Source of the DNA: Allantophomopsis cytisporea
Taxonomy: Eukaryota; Ascomycota; Leotiomycetes; Phacidiales; Phacidiaceae
Direction: 5' to 3'
NCBI GenBank assembly: GCA_024752435.1
Contig: CP103029.1
Span: forward strand, 1,612,001-1,676,000
Length of the DNA: 64,000 bases
The notes beneath the pieces were generated by a model, which was not told the DNA's origin, made no database searches, and was given only the letters and a program-made list of their open reading frames with translations. Positions 34,091-44,929 of the stretch are shown piece after piece. Each line of letters begins with the position of its first letter. Position 1 is the first letter of the stretch. The position numbers and the translations under genes are program-made.

Positions 34091-35778
34091 TGGAGATTCA
34101 GTAATCACAGTTTCGAGATACGATGAAGTGAGTGACATTACAAGAAACTAATTTTTCTTTCCCTGAAACTTTAGTTGTCTTCCTCATCCGCAATATATAT
34201 AATTTAACCGAGACCTTCTATACGCAATACATATTGATATAACAAGTACGAATACATAGAAGTCACACACCTTTCACCAATTACAATCTTATCAAACTCG
34301 GGCACTTGCCTCCAAGTCTGCGCTCTTGGTCGCCTGGTCAGAACAGCGAGTTACGCAGCGCAGATCAAATACGTGTGCACAATTATGCAAATGACTATGA
34401 GATAGATCATCGCTGTCGTCGTAAACAATGGTATAGGGTTGGTTACGATCCGTGTCGATGATTTGCAATCCCATGCTTTTGAAATTTGTAGGCCTCCTAA
34501 GATAATCATGTGTGACTTCGTGCAAGATTTGGGTGAGGCTCCGCTTGTCTAATTTGGTAGGTCTTTGAGGGTTTGGGCAGATATGTTCTCCGTTTCAATG
34601 GTGTATTTGATACCCTTTCCGTTGTTATCTTATTGAGCTCTGGCTTGTGTTTTGCGATGAGAGACCGCGAGGTCGAGAACTATATGCGTACGTAGTCAGC
34701 ATGCGGGCTTATACAAGATAAGTGGATTAAGAGACTATCGAATACTAAGTAGCGGTGAATCCCATTACTGTTTCTAGATACAGAAAAAAGATAAAAAGAC
34801 ACATAATTAAATCATATTATATCACAATAGAAATTGAATTTTTCCGAATTAAAAAAAGATTGTTATTATTATTGGTGATCTTTTCATCGATCTACTGCTT
34901 AGTAGATTGTTATATTATCATAAACGACTGCATCGTCATTGCTCGAGTATTGTTACGTTGATCACAACTTCCGAGTCCGAGGGGGTTCCTTCTACTGTGT
35001 ACATACTCATATCCCGGAATGCATATACGCACCTACCATAATATACATAAGTTTTCTTGTACGTATATGTACCTAAAGTCTAGACACAACACCATTTCTT
35101 CTTGTTACGTCCATCACATCTGTCATACCCCTCAATTGCATGCATCGACAAGATTCAAGATCATTCGATATGCAACACTGCCAGCCTTCTCATTGAAGCT
35201 GCGGCTGGCAGCATATTATTGGCCGGTATCTGTTGCTGACTGCCTCCTCGGACCCCAATATGCAAGCCGGGAAGTCCGATTTCGAAGGTAAACATGCTCG
35301 CACAGAGAAGAAGGGTGAATGGGAGAGGCGGAAAAAAAGAGCCCTGCTGTGATACGTTTGAAAGCACTCCTTCGTACTGCACGATGCTGCACGTGGATGC
35401 TGTTTATCAATTTACCTCTGGTTCAGCCTTCAGCCCCCCAGCTCCCAGCTTCCAGCTTGCCAGATCCCGCCTCTCACCTCGTTTCCATATTTTACATTCC
35501 CATTCTCTTATGTGCAGCCTTGTTGATGATCTGCGTTTCATTTTCCCTCTTCTTCATCCTCCTAGAATTGCACAACTCCCCATGGTTGATACGAAATTCT
35601 TTGTCTTTGCGACCGTCACGTAGGAGCTTCGATTTACTAAGTCACACGATTGTCAGTCTTGTTTACATGCGATTCAAACTCAAGGGTATACAGGCTCAGA
35701 GACCCGAGCTAGGACAACTGGGCCCACAGAACCAACCTGAATGATTACCAACAGGGCATTCATGCGTAGATCGCCATT
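34091..35778. other. AT-rich accessory intergenic region
   Basis: Holds a protein-like minus-strand ORF with no ATG (34292-34600; pieces KRSLTQILHEVTHDYLRR and TDRNQPYTIVYDDSDDLSH). I could not connect it to a start. It also holds an AT-rich stretch (34790-34930) and the CT-rich upstream flank of the next gene (35400-35600). Any signal-peptide exon of the next gene should lie at its right end. Confidence 0.35.
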
Positions 35779-37271
35779 ATGGCATACATGAAAGAGATAC
35801 ATTTTGAGGCTCAAGGTTTCAAGCGTTCTGGAAATGCATGCCCCTTGGAATACTCTCTTTGTCCATCACATCTTGGAGGGGGATGTTGCCCTTCCACTTT
35901 ATCCTGTGGGACAAGTAGCTGCTATGCGACAATGACTTCGTCACCGACATCTTGCTTTACTACCGGATATGTAGCCTGCGGTGTGCAAGAAGGAGGTAAT
36001 GTTTGGTTTATCAGTTTATCAGACCTAAGGAATAAATTTGTTGGAGGCTTGCTAACAATGAATTAGGTGGCTGCTGTCCTTCAGGTTATCAGTGCAATCG
36101 GAATGGATGTATAGCACCCACTGGAATATCTGTTACCACTGCAATAGATAGCTGTGCTACGGGATCATATCTGTGTCCAGCATCTCTGAACTATGGCTGT
36201 TGTGCGGACGGCCTCTCTTGTGGTCTGACCACTTGCTACGCAACTTCAACCTCCACTGTCTCCTTGACTCTCACTATCACAAGTACAAATTCTGCTTCAA
36301 GTGTAAGCACCATAACTACTGTGGTACGGACAGCATATGTACCGAGTACGCCAACGGATACTGGCACTGTTTCTACTTCAACCGCAGTCTCAAAGATAGC
36401 AGCATCAACTACATCCGGAACAGCCACTAGTACTCCTACGTCATCTATTGGTCTTACAAAATCTCAACGTGGAGGTATTGTTGGGGGAGCAATTGCTGGT
36501 CTAGTCATCATAATGTTTTTAGCATTGATGGCATGTATCATCCTGCGTCGATTCAATAAGGCAACCTCAAGAGCATCTGGTTCTGGGAATGGGCATTATG
36601 GGGATCTCGGTCACAGCAACCGACAAATAAGTGATAACCATCTAGAACCTCTTGTAATGTACGAAGCTCATAGCAATACTGTTAATCGTCCAACTGCGGT
36701 TCACCCGACAGGAGCTCCGTGGACAAGTTATATCTCACCGCAAATCCCACCACCTTTCTACTCCAGCAATGCTATTGGATACACCCCATTGCCTGCATCC
36801 GAATCAGAATTGCAACATCAGAATATGAATCAGACACATGGCTATTTTGACCAAACTTCTGGGTCGATAAGTAGCAATGTATCGCCTCCGTTAGACGGTC
36901 GAGAGCGGAGCATCAGTTTTGGACAGCCGGATGTGCAACGTAGACCAAGTATGAATTCACATGGCCGACAATGGAGCGATGTTAGCGCGCAGAGCAACCA
37001 GAGCAATCTGAGCAATGAGAGCTATGAACTTGAAGCTACGGAGTCGGATAGGCGAGGGAGTATACAACGAGCCTGGGCAGGTTTTGCAGATTTTCGAGTG
37101 ACATTATCCAGAAAACGTAGTCGAAGAAAAAGCGGTCTAAGCACTCATGCGCCAGCGGATACTGGGGACTGGGCGAAGTCACTTCAAGTGACTTTGGATG
37201 ATGTTGCTGAAGGGCAGAGGTCTGAGGAGGGGAACAACGAGCACAATAGAGCAGAAACAAGAAATCCATAG
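35779..37271 (+). CDS. Cys-rich single-pass membrane protein of ascomycete type (surface/sensor-like)
   Basis: Exons 35779-35995 and 36067-37271 are joined over a 71-nt GTAATG...ATTAG intron (phase 1). The model is 473 aa. The extracellular part has three repeated cysteine clusters, such as CPSHLGGGCCPSTLSCGTSSC, GCCPSGYQCNRNGC and CPASLNYGCCADGLSC. A Ser/Thr-rich mucin-like stalk follows, then GGIVGGAIAGLVIIMFLALM with more hydrophobic residues and an RR stop-transfer. The cytoplasmic tail of about 250 aa is rich in P, S, N and Q. This architecture matches a widespread fungal family of unknown function and is reminiscent of cell-wall sensors. The model lacks a signal peptide. A short upstream exon (35.5-35.77 kb) probably encodes it, but I could not place it with matching phases. 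The frame is open back to 35770, just after a GCGTAG possible acceptor. Confidence 0.7.
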
Positions 37272-37583
37272 CGTGGAGCTGAACGTTGTAATAATAGTAA
37301 TGATTCATGAATTGCTAGTAATAGATATACGATAATAAACAAAAACCACTGTCGATATAGAGAGCTCAAGAGTTGTCAGCGACTCTCCTGTCGGTTCTAA
37401 ACTGTGCCTCGGGTGAAGGTATCCATTCAGGGACCTCGCCTGGGTGATTTATGGTAGATCGGGGAAGTTTGCCGCTAAGCTTGTAAAAGACGCTAAGATT
37501 ATCGATAAGTGGCAGAAATATTTCTGGAGAAATGCAAAAGCGAGATCCCCCATCAAATCTTACGAAAATCAGTCCTCGCAAAT
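37272..37583. other. Short intergenic region between tandem genes
   Basis: A 312-nt gap holding the 3'UTR of the membrane-protein gene and the promoter/leader of SDA1. No other feature is seen. Confidence 0.4.
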
Positions 37584-39957
37584 ATGGTGAAAAAAAGAGT
37601 TGGAGCCTTGGAGAAGGTTGATGCCGATCTGTACGTGTTTCAGGACGAATTCCAAAATATTGAAGTACTGACAATGGCCACAGTCCTAATTTGCAGTATA
37701 AAATTCGTCGCGATCCTAAGTAAGTCTTCGTTGCAAATATTGTCGCCGAGCAATCACTAATAGCTTTTGAAGGTCTTACAACGAGGATTTTTTGAACCAG
37801 TATGGACAATACCAATCACAGAGAGACATCTTTATGTCCTCGCCGTCAGCTGCAACACATACCGGTATCGTCTCGTTTCGCGATCTTATCGACTTTGTAT
37901 CTCACGTCGCCGATTGTTACCCAGAAGACACTGCCGGTTTCCACAATGACTTGAAGACCATCTTGACTCTTCATCATGCCGAGTTGGAGAGTGAGTTGCG
38001 CGAGAAGATTGTAGGAAGTTTGGTGCTTCTTCGACGAAAGGAGATTATTGACTCGGCGGAATTACTGAATATCCTCTTCCCAATTCTTGTTTCCACACCT
38101 AGCAAAACTCTGCGAACACTCTTATTCCAGAAAATCCTCTCGGATTTACGTACCTCAAATTCGAAGACCACAAACCACAAACTCAACAGAACAATTCAAA
38201 CAGTGCTCTACAATCTTCTTACCTCTGATCGTACTTCTTCCAAGGGTATCTGGGCTGTGAAGATCACCCGTGAGATGTGGAAGCGTCAAATCTGGACAGA
38301 CTCCAAGGCTGTAGAAATTATGAAGGAGGCTAGTTTGGCAGACAATGAGAAGGTTGTTGGTGGAGGTGTACGGTTCTTCCTCGGTGGAGACAAGGAAAGA
38401 GAAGAGTTGGAGGATGACAGCAGTGACGAAGAAACCATTGATATCGGCAAACTCAAGCATCAAGCTGGTATCAACAAGAAGACCAAGAAGAAGACGAAGT
38501 CTCTTGAAAAGGCTGTTGAGAAGGTCAGGAGACAGGAAAGAAAGAAGAAGCAACCTCATCCTCTGAATTTCTCCGCGCTTCATTTGCTTCACGACCCACA
38601 AGGTTTTGCGGAGACGCTTTATTCTAAACATCTTCACAGCGGCAAATCCAAGCTCAATTTGGAGCAGAAGCTTTTAGTGCTTCAGCTTGTCTCGCGTCTC
38701 GTCGGTCTTCACAAACTGACTGTTATCTCTTTATATTCATACTTCACCAAATATCTTACGCCTCGCCAACCTTCCGTCACTACCTTCCTCGCTTGTCTTG
38801 CACAGGCAACACACAGTCTTGTGCCCCCCGATGCGCTCGAGCCGCTAGTTCAGAAGATTGCCAACGAGTTTGTTTCTGAGGCTTCGGCTTCTGAAGTCGC
38901 TTCCGCAGGTCTAAATGCTATTCGAGAAATCTGTGTTCGTCAACCATTAGCTATGAACGACACCTTGTTACAGGATTTGGTCATGTACAGAAAGAGTAAG
39001 GATAAGGGTACCATGATGGCTGCCAAGGGTCTGCTTTCGTTGTACAGAGAAGTTGGAGCAGATATGTTGAAGAAGCGTGACCGAGGCAAGGATGCCACGA
39101 TGGGCATTAGGAGCGGAGCAATCAAGGAGCGCAGATTCGGTGAAGAAGAAGTTGGAGGTATTGAGGGCTTGGAGCTTTTGGAGGAGTGGAAGGAGAAGGA
39201 GAGGAAGCGAAAGCGTGTTGAGAGAGGTCTCCCCGAAGAGCTTGGCACCGATGAGGAAGAAGAAGATGATGAGGAACAAGATTGGAACGCATGGGACGTT
39301 GAGTCAGATGCCAGTTCCGATTCTGGTGGGTGGATTAATGTTGAGTCTGACGCTGAGATTGAAATCAGCGACAGTGAAGATGAGAAACCCGCAGCCAAGA
39401 AGGTTCGATTCGATAAGACTGCTAGCGCGCCTGGTGCTACTGAGAAGACCGCACCTGAGACCGCCGAAGAGCAGGAGAAGGCTGATGCCGAGCTCGAGAA
39501 GAAGATCTCCTCTCTGGCAACTTCCCGCATTTTGACGCCAGCCGATCTCCAGAAGTTGCAGGAGTTGCGCGCTGAGGCCGCCGTCAGCAAATTGACTGGT
39601 CACCAGCGACGCAAGGAGCTCGAGGCCCGCCATGCTGATGACGCCTTGACTGCCGAGCAGATCGAGGGTCTCTCTAAGCTGCGCAAGTCGACTAAGGAGG
39701 AGATGATCGCGTTAGCACGTGAGGGTAAGGGCGATCGCAGCGAACACAAGAGTACACAGGCTATTCGACGTGCCAAGAAGGAGGCTGAGGGTAAGAGTAC
39801 TACGAATAAGGAGAAGTCGAGACAGAAGAACTTCATGATGACGCTTGGTAAGGCCAAGTATAAGCAAAAGAGGAGTTTGACGCAGACTAGACGTGTGCTT
39901 AAAGGACATATTGAGAGGAGTAAGAGAGGTGGTAAGAGAGGTAATATTGGTATGTAG
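37584..39957 (+). CDS. SDA1: SDA1 homolog, 60S ribosomal subunit biogenesis/export factor
   Basis: Three exons, 37584-37630, 37684-37719 (36 nt) and 37773-39957, give 755 aa. The start MVKKRVGALEKVDADL, the micro-exon (PNLQYKIRRDPK) and exon 3 (SYNEDFLNQYGQYQSQRDIF) join to form the family's conserved N-terminus, LQ-x-KIRRDPxSYxEEF. The NUC130/3NT-type region (SFRDLIDFVSHVADCYPED, LLRRKEIIDSAELLNILFPI) and the SDA1 domain follow. The acidic stretch EEEEDDEEQDW (about 515-560) and the basic tail (QTRRVLKGHIERSKRGGKRG) are typical. In yeast Sda1 is a nuclear pre-60S factor needed for export and was first linked to actin organisation and G1. Introns are GTACGT..CACAG and GTAAGT..GAAG. The first intron acceptor (CAG at 37683) is fixed by homology; the nearer TTGCAG lies inside the exon. 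Confidence 0.93.
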
Positions 39958-42876
39958 ACTTAGAGGTTTCGCATCGTTGTGGTAGTGAAAATTGATACCC
40001 TTCGCTTCAAGAAGTACATTTTGAATTGGCCTAAATTGCTTGTGGTATATGCTGTGTTTGCTTCATGCTTCAATCATTTCGTGTTTGTTGCTGTCTATAT
40101 ATTCCGCGTGCTAGTCATAGCCACTTTAATTGCCATATCTCCTACCAACAACCACTTTCGGCAGTTGATACTGACCTGAACGACAATCTGCCATTTGTGT
40201 GTGGAAATTTGCATTAAGTAAATACGGCCACGAGGATATTCTAGGCGCATACCAGGCTGGATTTAAGTATTATTGACCTTCTTTGTTCTCTATTGGGCTT
40301 ATTGGACTGTCTGGGGTAGTGATATGAGATTTCTCTGGGAATCTCTAGTAGGATCATTTGGAGTTTAGCAGCTACTCCTATAGATGAAGTGGCATATACA
40401 CGTTTAAGAAACGGCGCTTATTATATGGGTTCATTGTAAAAGACTTGAGGTATATTCTTGTCGCTCACCTCTATAGGTCTGTGAAGAGAAGCACAATATT
40501 GAGTACGTGGTGGATCCCTGAGGTAAATACAAGGCAATTCAAAGCACAAGTGTTTCCACGCAGTTTCGGGGCCATGTTGTTGCATATTTTAAAGGACCAT
40601 GTTTTGGATCTCACGATTAGGTTGAATCAGGAAATTTGTCAAAACAACGTCTTAGACATTATATTCAGGGCTTAGCAAGAAGCTACTATCGAAAATAACG
40701 ACTGCGCTCTTATCCACATGAAGTCATTCCACAGTACTCTCTTGCATTGTTGATACCCAAGCAGTAGCCTCCACATCAGTGACGACCCCATAATGACGGT
40801 CTCAAGTCCTCATACAGTGTCTTTGAAGGTGTCAAAACTCTCGGCTTATCAGGTCCCCTTCAGCCCTTTCGCATTCAGGACACACACCATCTTGTTGTAA
40901 AGAAGGATTAAACGTCTGCACGTTCCAACAGCGACGGGTAGATCCATATAATATGTTGCGCTTAGAGTGACATTTTCGAGATAGGCGCTTTGTTTGGTGG
41001 CCGCAACTGTGCGTGAAAATGTTCCAGTTGCACATAGTAGCTGTGATGAGCTCTCGAATATTGTGTAGCTATCGTGGTTACTCCTAGGAAGTGTTGCGTG
41101 CAGATGGTGAATGTTTTGTGTGAGTGTCGTGGATGTAGAAGTTGATAAACAAAGATGATATGACAATGTCTCTTGAGCCTGGACTTGACATCTTTCATAA
41201 CCTGTTTGCTTTTCCTTGAATCTAGGAAGACATGGTGACTTGTGCTTCCATTCATAGAACTACTGATATCAGATGAATATGTTTGGATAAAGCTAGGGAC
41301 GATCAGCAGACCTGTTTATGGGTGTACTGATAGCATCTTCCTGTTATGGTTGCTATTAAGCGAGGTTTCTCAGTGTTATTTGGAAAGTAAAAAAGAAGGG
41401 GACAAAGCTAGGCTACAAGATGATATATACTTAGCTGGAAGTGAGGAATAAGATATCCATAGATCCTAGAGTCTATATATATGCGATCATCGCTGCGACT
41501 GATATGATGTGAGCTAAAATTCAAAGCCTGTATCTATCCTCCTCCACCTTGGTGATGCTTGTGTTCCTGCTCGAATTCTCTAGTATCAGAACTAGTATTT
41601 TACAACAAAGACAATACAAGAACGTTGATTTGGTATAGAGAGTGATGGGAAGCATATAAGTCCAGTATATATCTAAGTCAAACTTGAGCATGTGTACGAA
41701 CATCTTAAGCTTGATGCTTTTCCTGGATCATCCTCACTTCTGATACATTGAATAACTTGTCACCAGTATACGCCTTTAATGCTGGTGAATTCAAAGACTA
41801 ACACGAACGGCTTCTATGTCTCAGGTCATTTATAAATACTGAGGTTTACTTGAAGATTTTAAGTCCAGTACTGGCTGCAAGAGTCGCAGATGAAGAGCTG
41901 AGAGATGCCTACAGTGAAATTCTGACTTACTCGAAAAACAGAGGACTTGAAAGGCTTGTTAAAAAAAAAATCTGGAAGTTCGTAGCGTACTGTTACATAA
42001 ATGATTATAATGTTAGATGGGAAGGCTCAAGCTATACGACAGTCTCGGGCAAGAGTCAAATCATTCTGTCGAGGTTCCGATACTTTGACAGAGTTGCCGT
42101 CTTTTGACCGCCGTCGTTGGTTATCATCGTTATTGATTACTGGTGTCACAACTCAAGGATAAGTACAAGACCCGGCTAAACCCTTCACAATGCGAAAGAA
42201 TCGAACAAAAAGATCATGAAATACGAAGCCTCGTGGTGTGGCCGATGAAATCGCAACTTGATAGACGAGCAAAGCCTAATTGATTAAACAGACGTCTTAT
42301 TTGAGGTGAGGGGGAAAACATAATACCTTGATCTTGGCTCCACGCTTTTACATTCCCTACGGATGATATTCAAAGGGATCATATACTATATAGGCATATA
42401 TCATTAGAGATTAGAGCCAGCGGACAAGAGATCGATCTACTTTTGCTACTGAGGGTACGGTTCAAGGTATGTGGAAGAAACGCAAATAATTCGTACTAGA
42501 GTAGATATAAACTCCAGCTCTTTTTCAGCATTTAGGTAGTACATATATGAAGTTTTTGAGAGCCTATTTTATTTTAGGAGATTCATGCACATAAGAAAAA
42601 TACAAAGTTATTCCAACTCAAATTGTACACTCGAGCATGGTCACGTGAATGTACGATTTTAGTTTCGTTGTTCATCGCCGACTAAGTGTACCTAGGCCTA
42701 CGCGAGTCAAGCCACATGTCGGTCTTTGCTGTGGCGTTCGGCCGTCACATTATCCACTTCTCGATGCCTCCAGGAATACAGGAACCAATATCCATGCGAA
42801 CTTCTTCCGTTGAATTTAAACGTCATCTTCATTCCAATTCCAATTCCTTTCTGACGAGCCTAATATCACCTTCAAT
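39958..42876. other. AT-rich intergenic region with one small candidate gene
   Basis: This 2.9-kb region holds the minus-strand Cys-rich ORF described separately. A plus-strand ORF (41850-42107) has no ATG and no recognised domain. The rest is AT-rich with many TATA/ATAT runs and looks decayed. The MSP1 promoter is at the right end. Confidence 0.4.
40832..41035 (-). CDS. Small Cys/His-rich protein (67 aa), possible zinc-binding
   Basis: An ATG-initiated ORF with MCNWNIFTHSCGHQTKRLSR at the start and DGVCPECERAEGD near the end. The Cys/His layout (C..SCGH...C...C...CPEC) resembles small zinc-knuckle-like proteins widespread as hypothetical genes in ascomycetes. It has no signal peptide and ends at TGA. 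Its surroundings are AT-rich and otherwise empty. It could be a lineage-specific gene or one exon of a larger decayed gene. Confidence 0.4.
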   Translation of the reverse strand: MCNWNIFTHSCGHQTKRLSRKCHSKRNILYGSTRRCWNVQTFNPSLQQDGVCPECERAEGDLISREF

Positions 42877-44291
42877 ATGGGAGACTCTGGGCGGAAGTAT
42901 GGCATGCTCCAAGACTTGTTTCTCATCGCCGTTGCAGTAAGTCACAGCTATCTTTTGTATTCACTTTGCGCCTCGGCTTCATCATACAGCATGTGCTAAC
43001 AATGGTCGTGTGATAGAACATCTCCGTGTATTATCTTGTGAAGCAAGTTTTTGCTAGTATGCCAGGTCATGAAGACCCCGAGAAAGCACAACACGAGCAG
43101 GCGGCTCTCAAGGCTGCCGCCAACCTCCGACGATTAGACAGGCGATCTGAGGATGACAGCGACTCCGAAGATGATGATCCCAAACAATCGAAGAACGGGA
43201 AGCGACGAGCAAAGAAGGAGGATCTGGTCTTAAACCAATATGAGAGTCTTATCGCTATGGAAGTTGTCGCCCCGGAAGATATTCCAGTAGGGTTTAATGG
43301 TAAGTTTTGCAGATTGCTTCTAATCTTCATGGCTAATGATGGCTAGATATTGGAGGTCTTGACGACATTATCGAAGAATTGAGAGAGACCGTTATTTATC
43401 CCCTCACTATGCCCCATCTATATTCTCACGCGTCACCGCTACTGTCAGCGCCTTCCGGTGTTCTGCTTTACGGGCCTCCTGGCTGCGGCAAGACTATGCT
43501 TGCGAAAGCATTGGCTCACGAGAGCGGTGCTTGCTTTATCAACCTTCACATCTCGACTCTTACAGAAAAGTGGTATGGCGACTCAAATAAACTTGTTGCT
43601 GCCGTGTTCTCGCTTGCTAGGAAATTACAGCCAAGTATTGTCTTTATTGATGAAATCGATGCGGTTCTGGGACAGCGTCGCAGTGGTGAACATGAGGCTA
43701 GTGGTATGGTGAAAGCCGAGTAGGTCAACCCTCAATTTGGATTACGTCGAATCGCAAGCTAATCTTATTAGATTCATGACTTTGTGGGATGGATTGACTT
43801 CCGCCAACAAGACCGGAGAAATGCAAAGAATTATGATTCTTGGCGCTACGAACAGAATTCAGGACATCGATGAGGCTATTCTTCGACGGATGCCAAAGAA
43901 GTTCCCAGTTTCTCTACCTTCCATCAACCAAAGACGACGCATTTTAAAGTTGATTCTGAAAGACACTAAGATTGACGAAGAACACTTCGATATTGAATAT
44001 CTTACCCGGGTCATGGCTGGTATGTCTGGAAGTGATATCAAGGAGGCGTGTCGAGATGCAGCTATGGTTCCAGTCAGAGAGTTCATCAGATCTCAACGCG
44101 AACAGGGAATTTCAATGGCGGGTGTAAGTTCTGAAGGAGTTAGGGGAATTCGCACCGAAGACTTTTTCGGGCGTAATGGCGGAGCTCAAATTCTCGCTAG
44201 TAATCATCAACGCGAGTCGAATAAGGCGAAGGAAGCAACATCCAGTGACGAGTATGAGGATACTGATGAGGCCATAGAGCCTCAGGATTGA
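42877..44291 (+). CDS. MSP1: Msp1/ATAD1-type mitochondrial outer-membrane AAA-ATPase
   Basis: Four exons, 42877-42936, 43017-43299, 43347-43719 and 43772-44291, give 411 aa. All introns are short (47-80 nt) GT-AG and keep phase. An N-terminal transmembrane anchor (about 10-33: LQDLFLIAVANISVYYLVKQ) is followed by an acidic/basic linker (SEDDSDSEDDDPKQ). The AAA core starts DIGGLDDIIEELRETVIYPL. Walker A is GPPGCGKT (157-164), Walker B is IVFIDEID (212-219), and sensor/arginine-finger residues lie in GATNR and ILRRMPKKF. The second-half helix bundle is GSDIKEACRDAAMVPVREF. By family knowledge Msp1 hexamers pull mislocalised tail-anchored proteins out of the mitochondrial outer membrane. The acidic C-terminal tail (SSDEYEDTDEAIEPQD) is as in other filamentous fungi, and the length is slightly above yeast Msp1 because of the linker and tail. 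Confidence 0.93.
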
Positions 44292-44929
44292 TCTTGTTTA
44301 GGATATCATTGCAGGGTGCATTCGGCATGGTGGCGTGGCGTTTGGGATTGTATACAATGGGAATTTAGCACTTGATTTGTGGCAAGCTCCATTTTAGCAG
44401 CGCCCACCAACTCTTTATAGAGGATTGATGCTTTGTCTCCTCCCAGTTACCACTAGATTAAATATATCTATTCAATTCCTGTGACATTCAAAACTTGTTG
44501 CCTTGAATACTGTGCTTATTTCGTAGGGCTGAGTGGCTGTAGCATATCATTGGCAGCTTTGATCAAGATACAAAATGCTCAGAAATCGATACCTGGTAAG
44601 ACCGAGCTGATGAACAGGGGTAATTTTTGTCTCTGAAAGTAGGAGTAGCAGTAGTTTAGCGGTTAAAGAAGACATTGCACTTGTCCTCCTAGTACCCGTT
44701 GATTGGCGAAGAATTGAAGGCACCCTCAGACTATGCATTTCAGCTTATGCTTATTAATCTAGATCGAATTAGGCACATTAACAACGCGACATGATACTAA
44801 TCTGACTTAATCTGATCTTCTAAACTATCTTAAACAACTATCATAAGTATTCGGCATTTAACGTCTTTCCAAGCCTAGTTCTTCTCTCTTCTAGAGCACC
44901 TATCATCTCGTCAATGAATCTTGGCCATA
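44292..44929. other. Intergenic region between MSP1 and the Zn2Cys6 gene
   Basis: A 638-nt region with the MSP1 3' flank and the promoter of the next gene (CT-rich at 44880-44900). No gene is seen. Confidence 0.4.

Noticed and set aside
38940..39590. 216-codon antisense ORF within SDA1
   Set aside because: Ser/Phe-rich shadow of the Glu/Lys-rich sense frame.
41850..42107. Plus-strand 85-codon ORF
   Set aside because: Starts at TTG, contains a poly-A tract and has no recognisable family.
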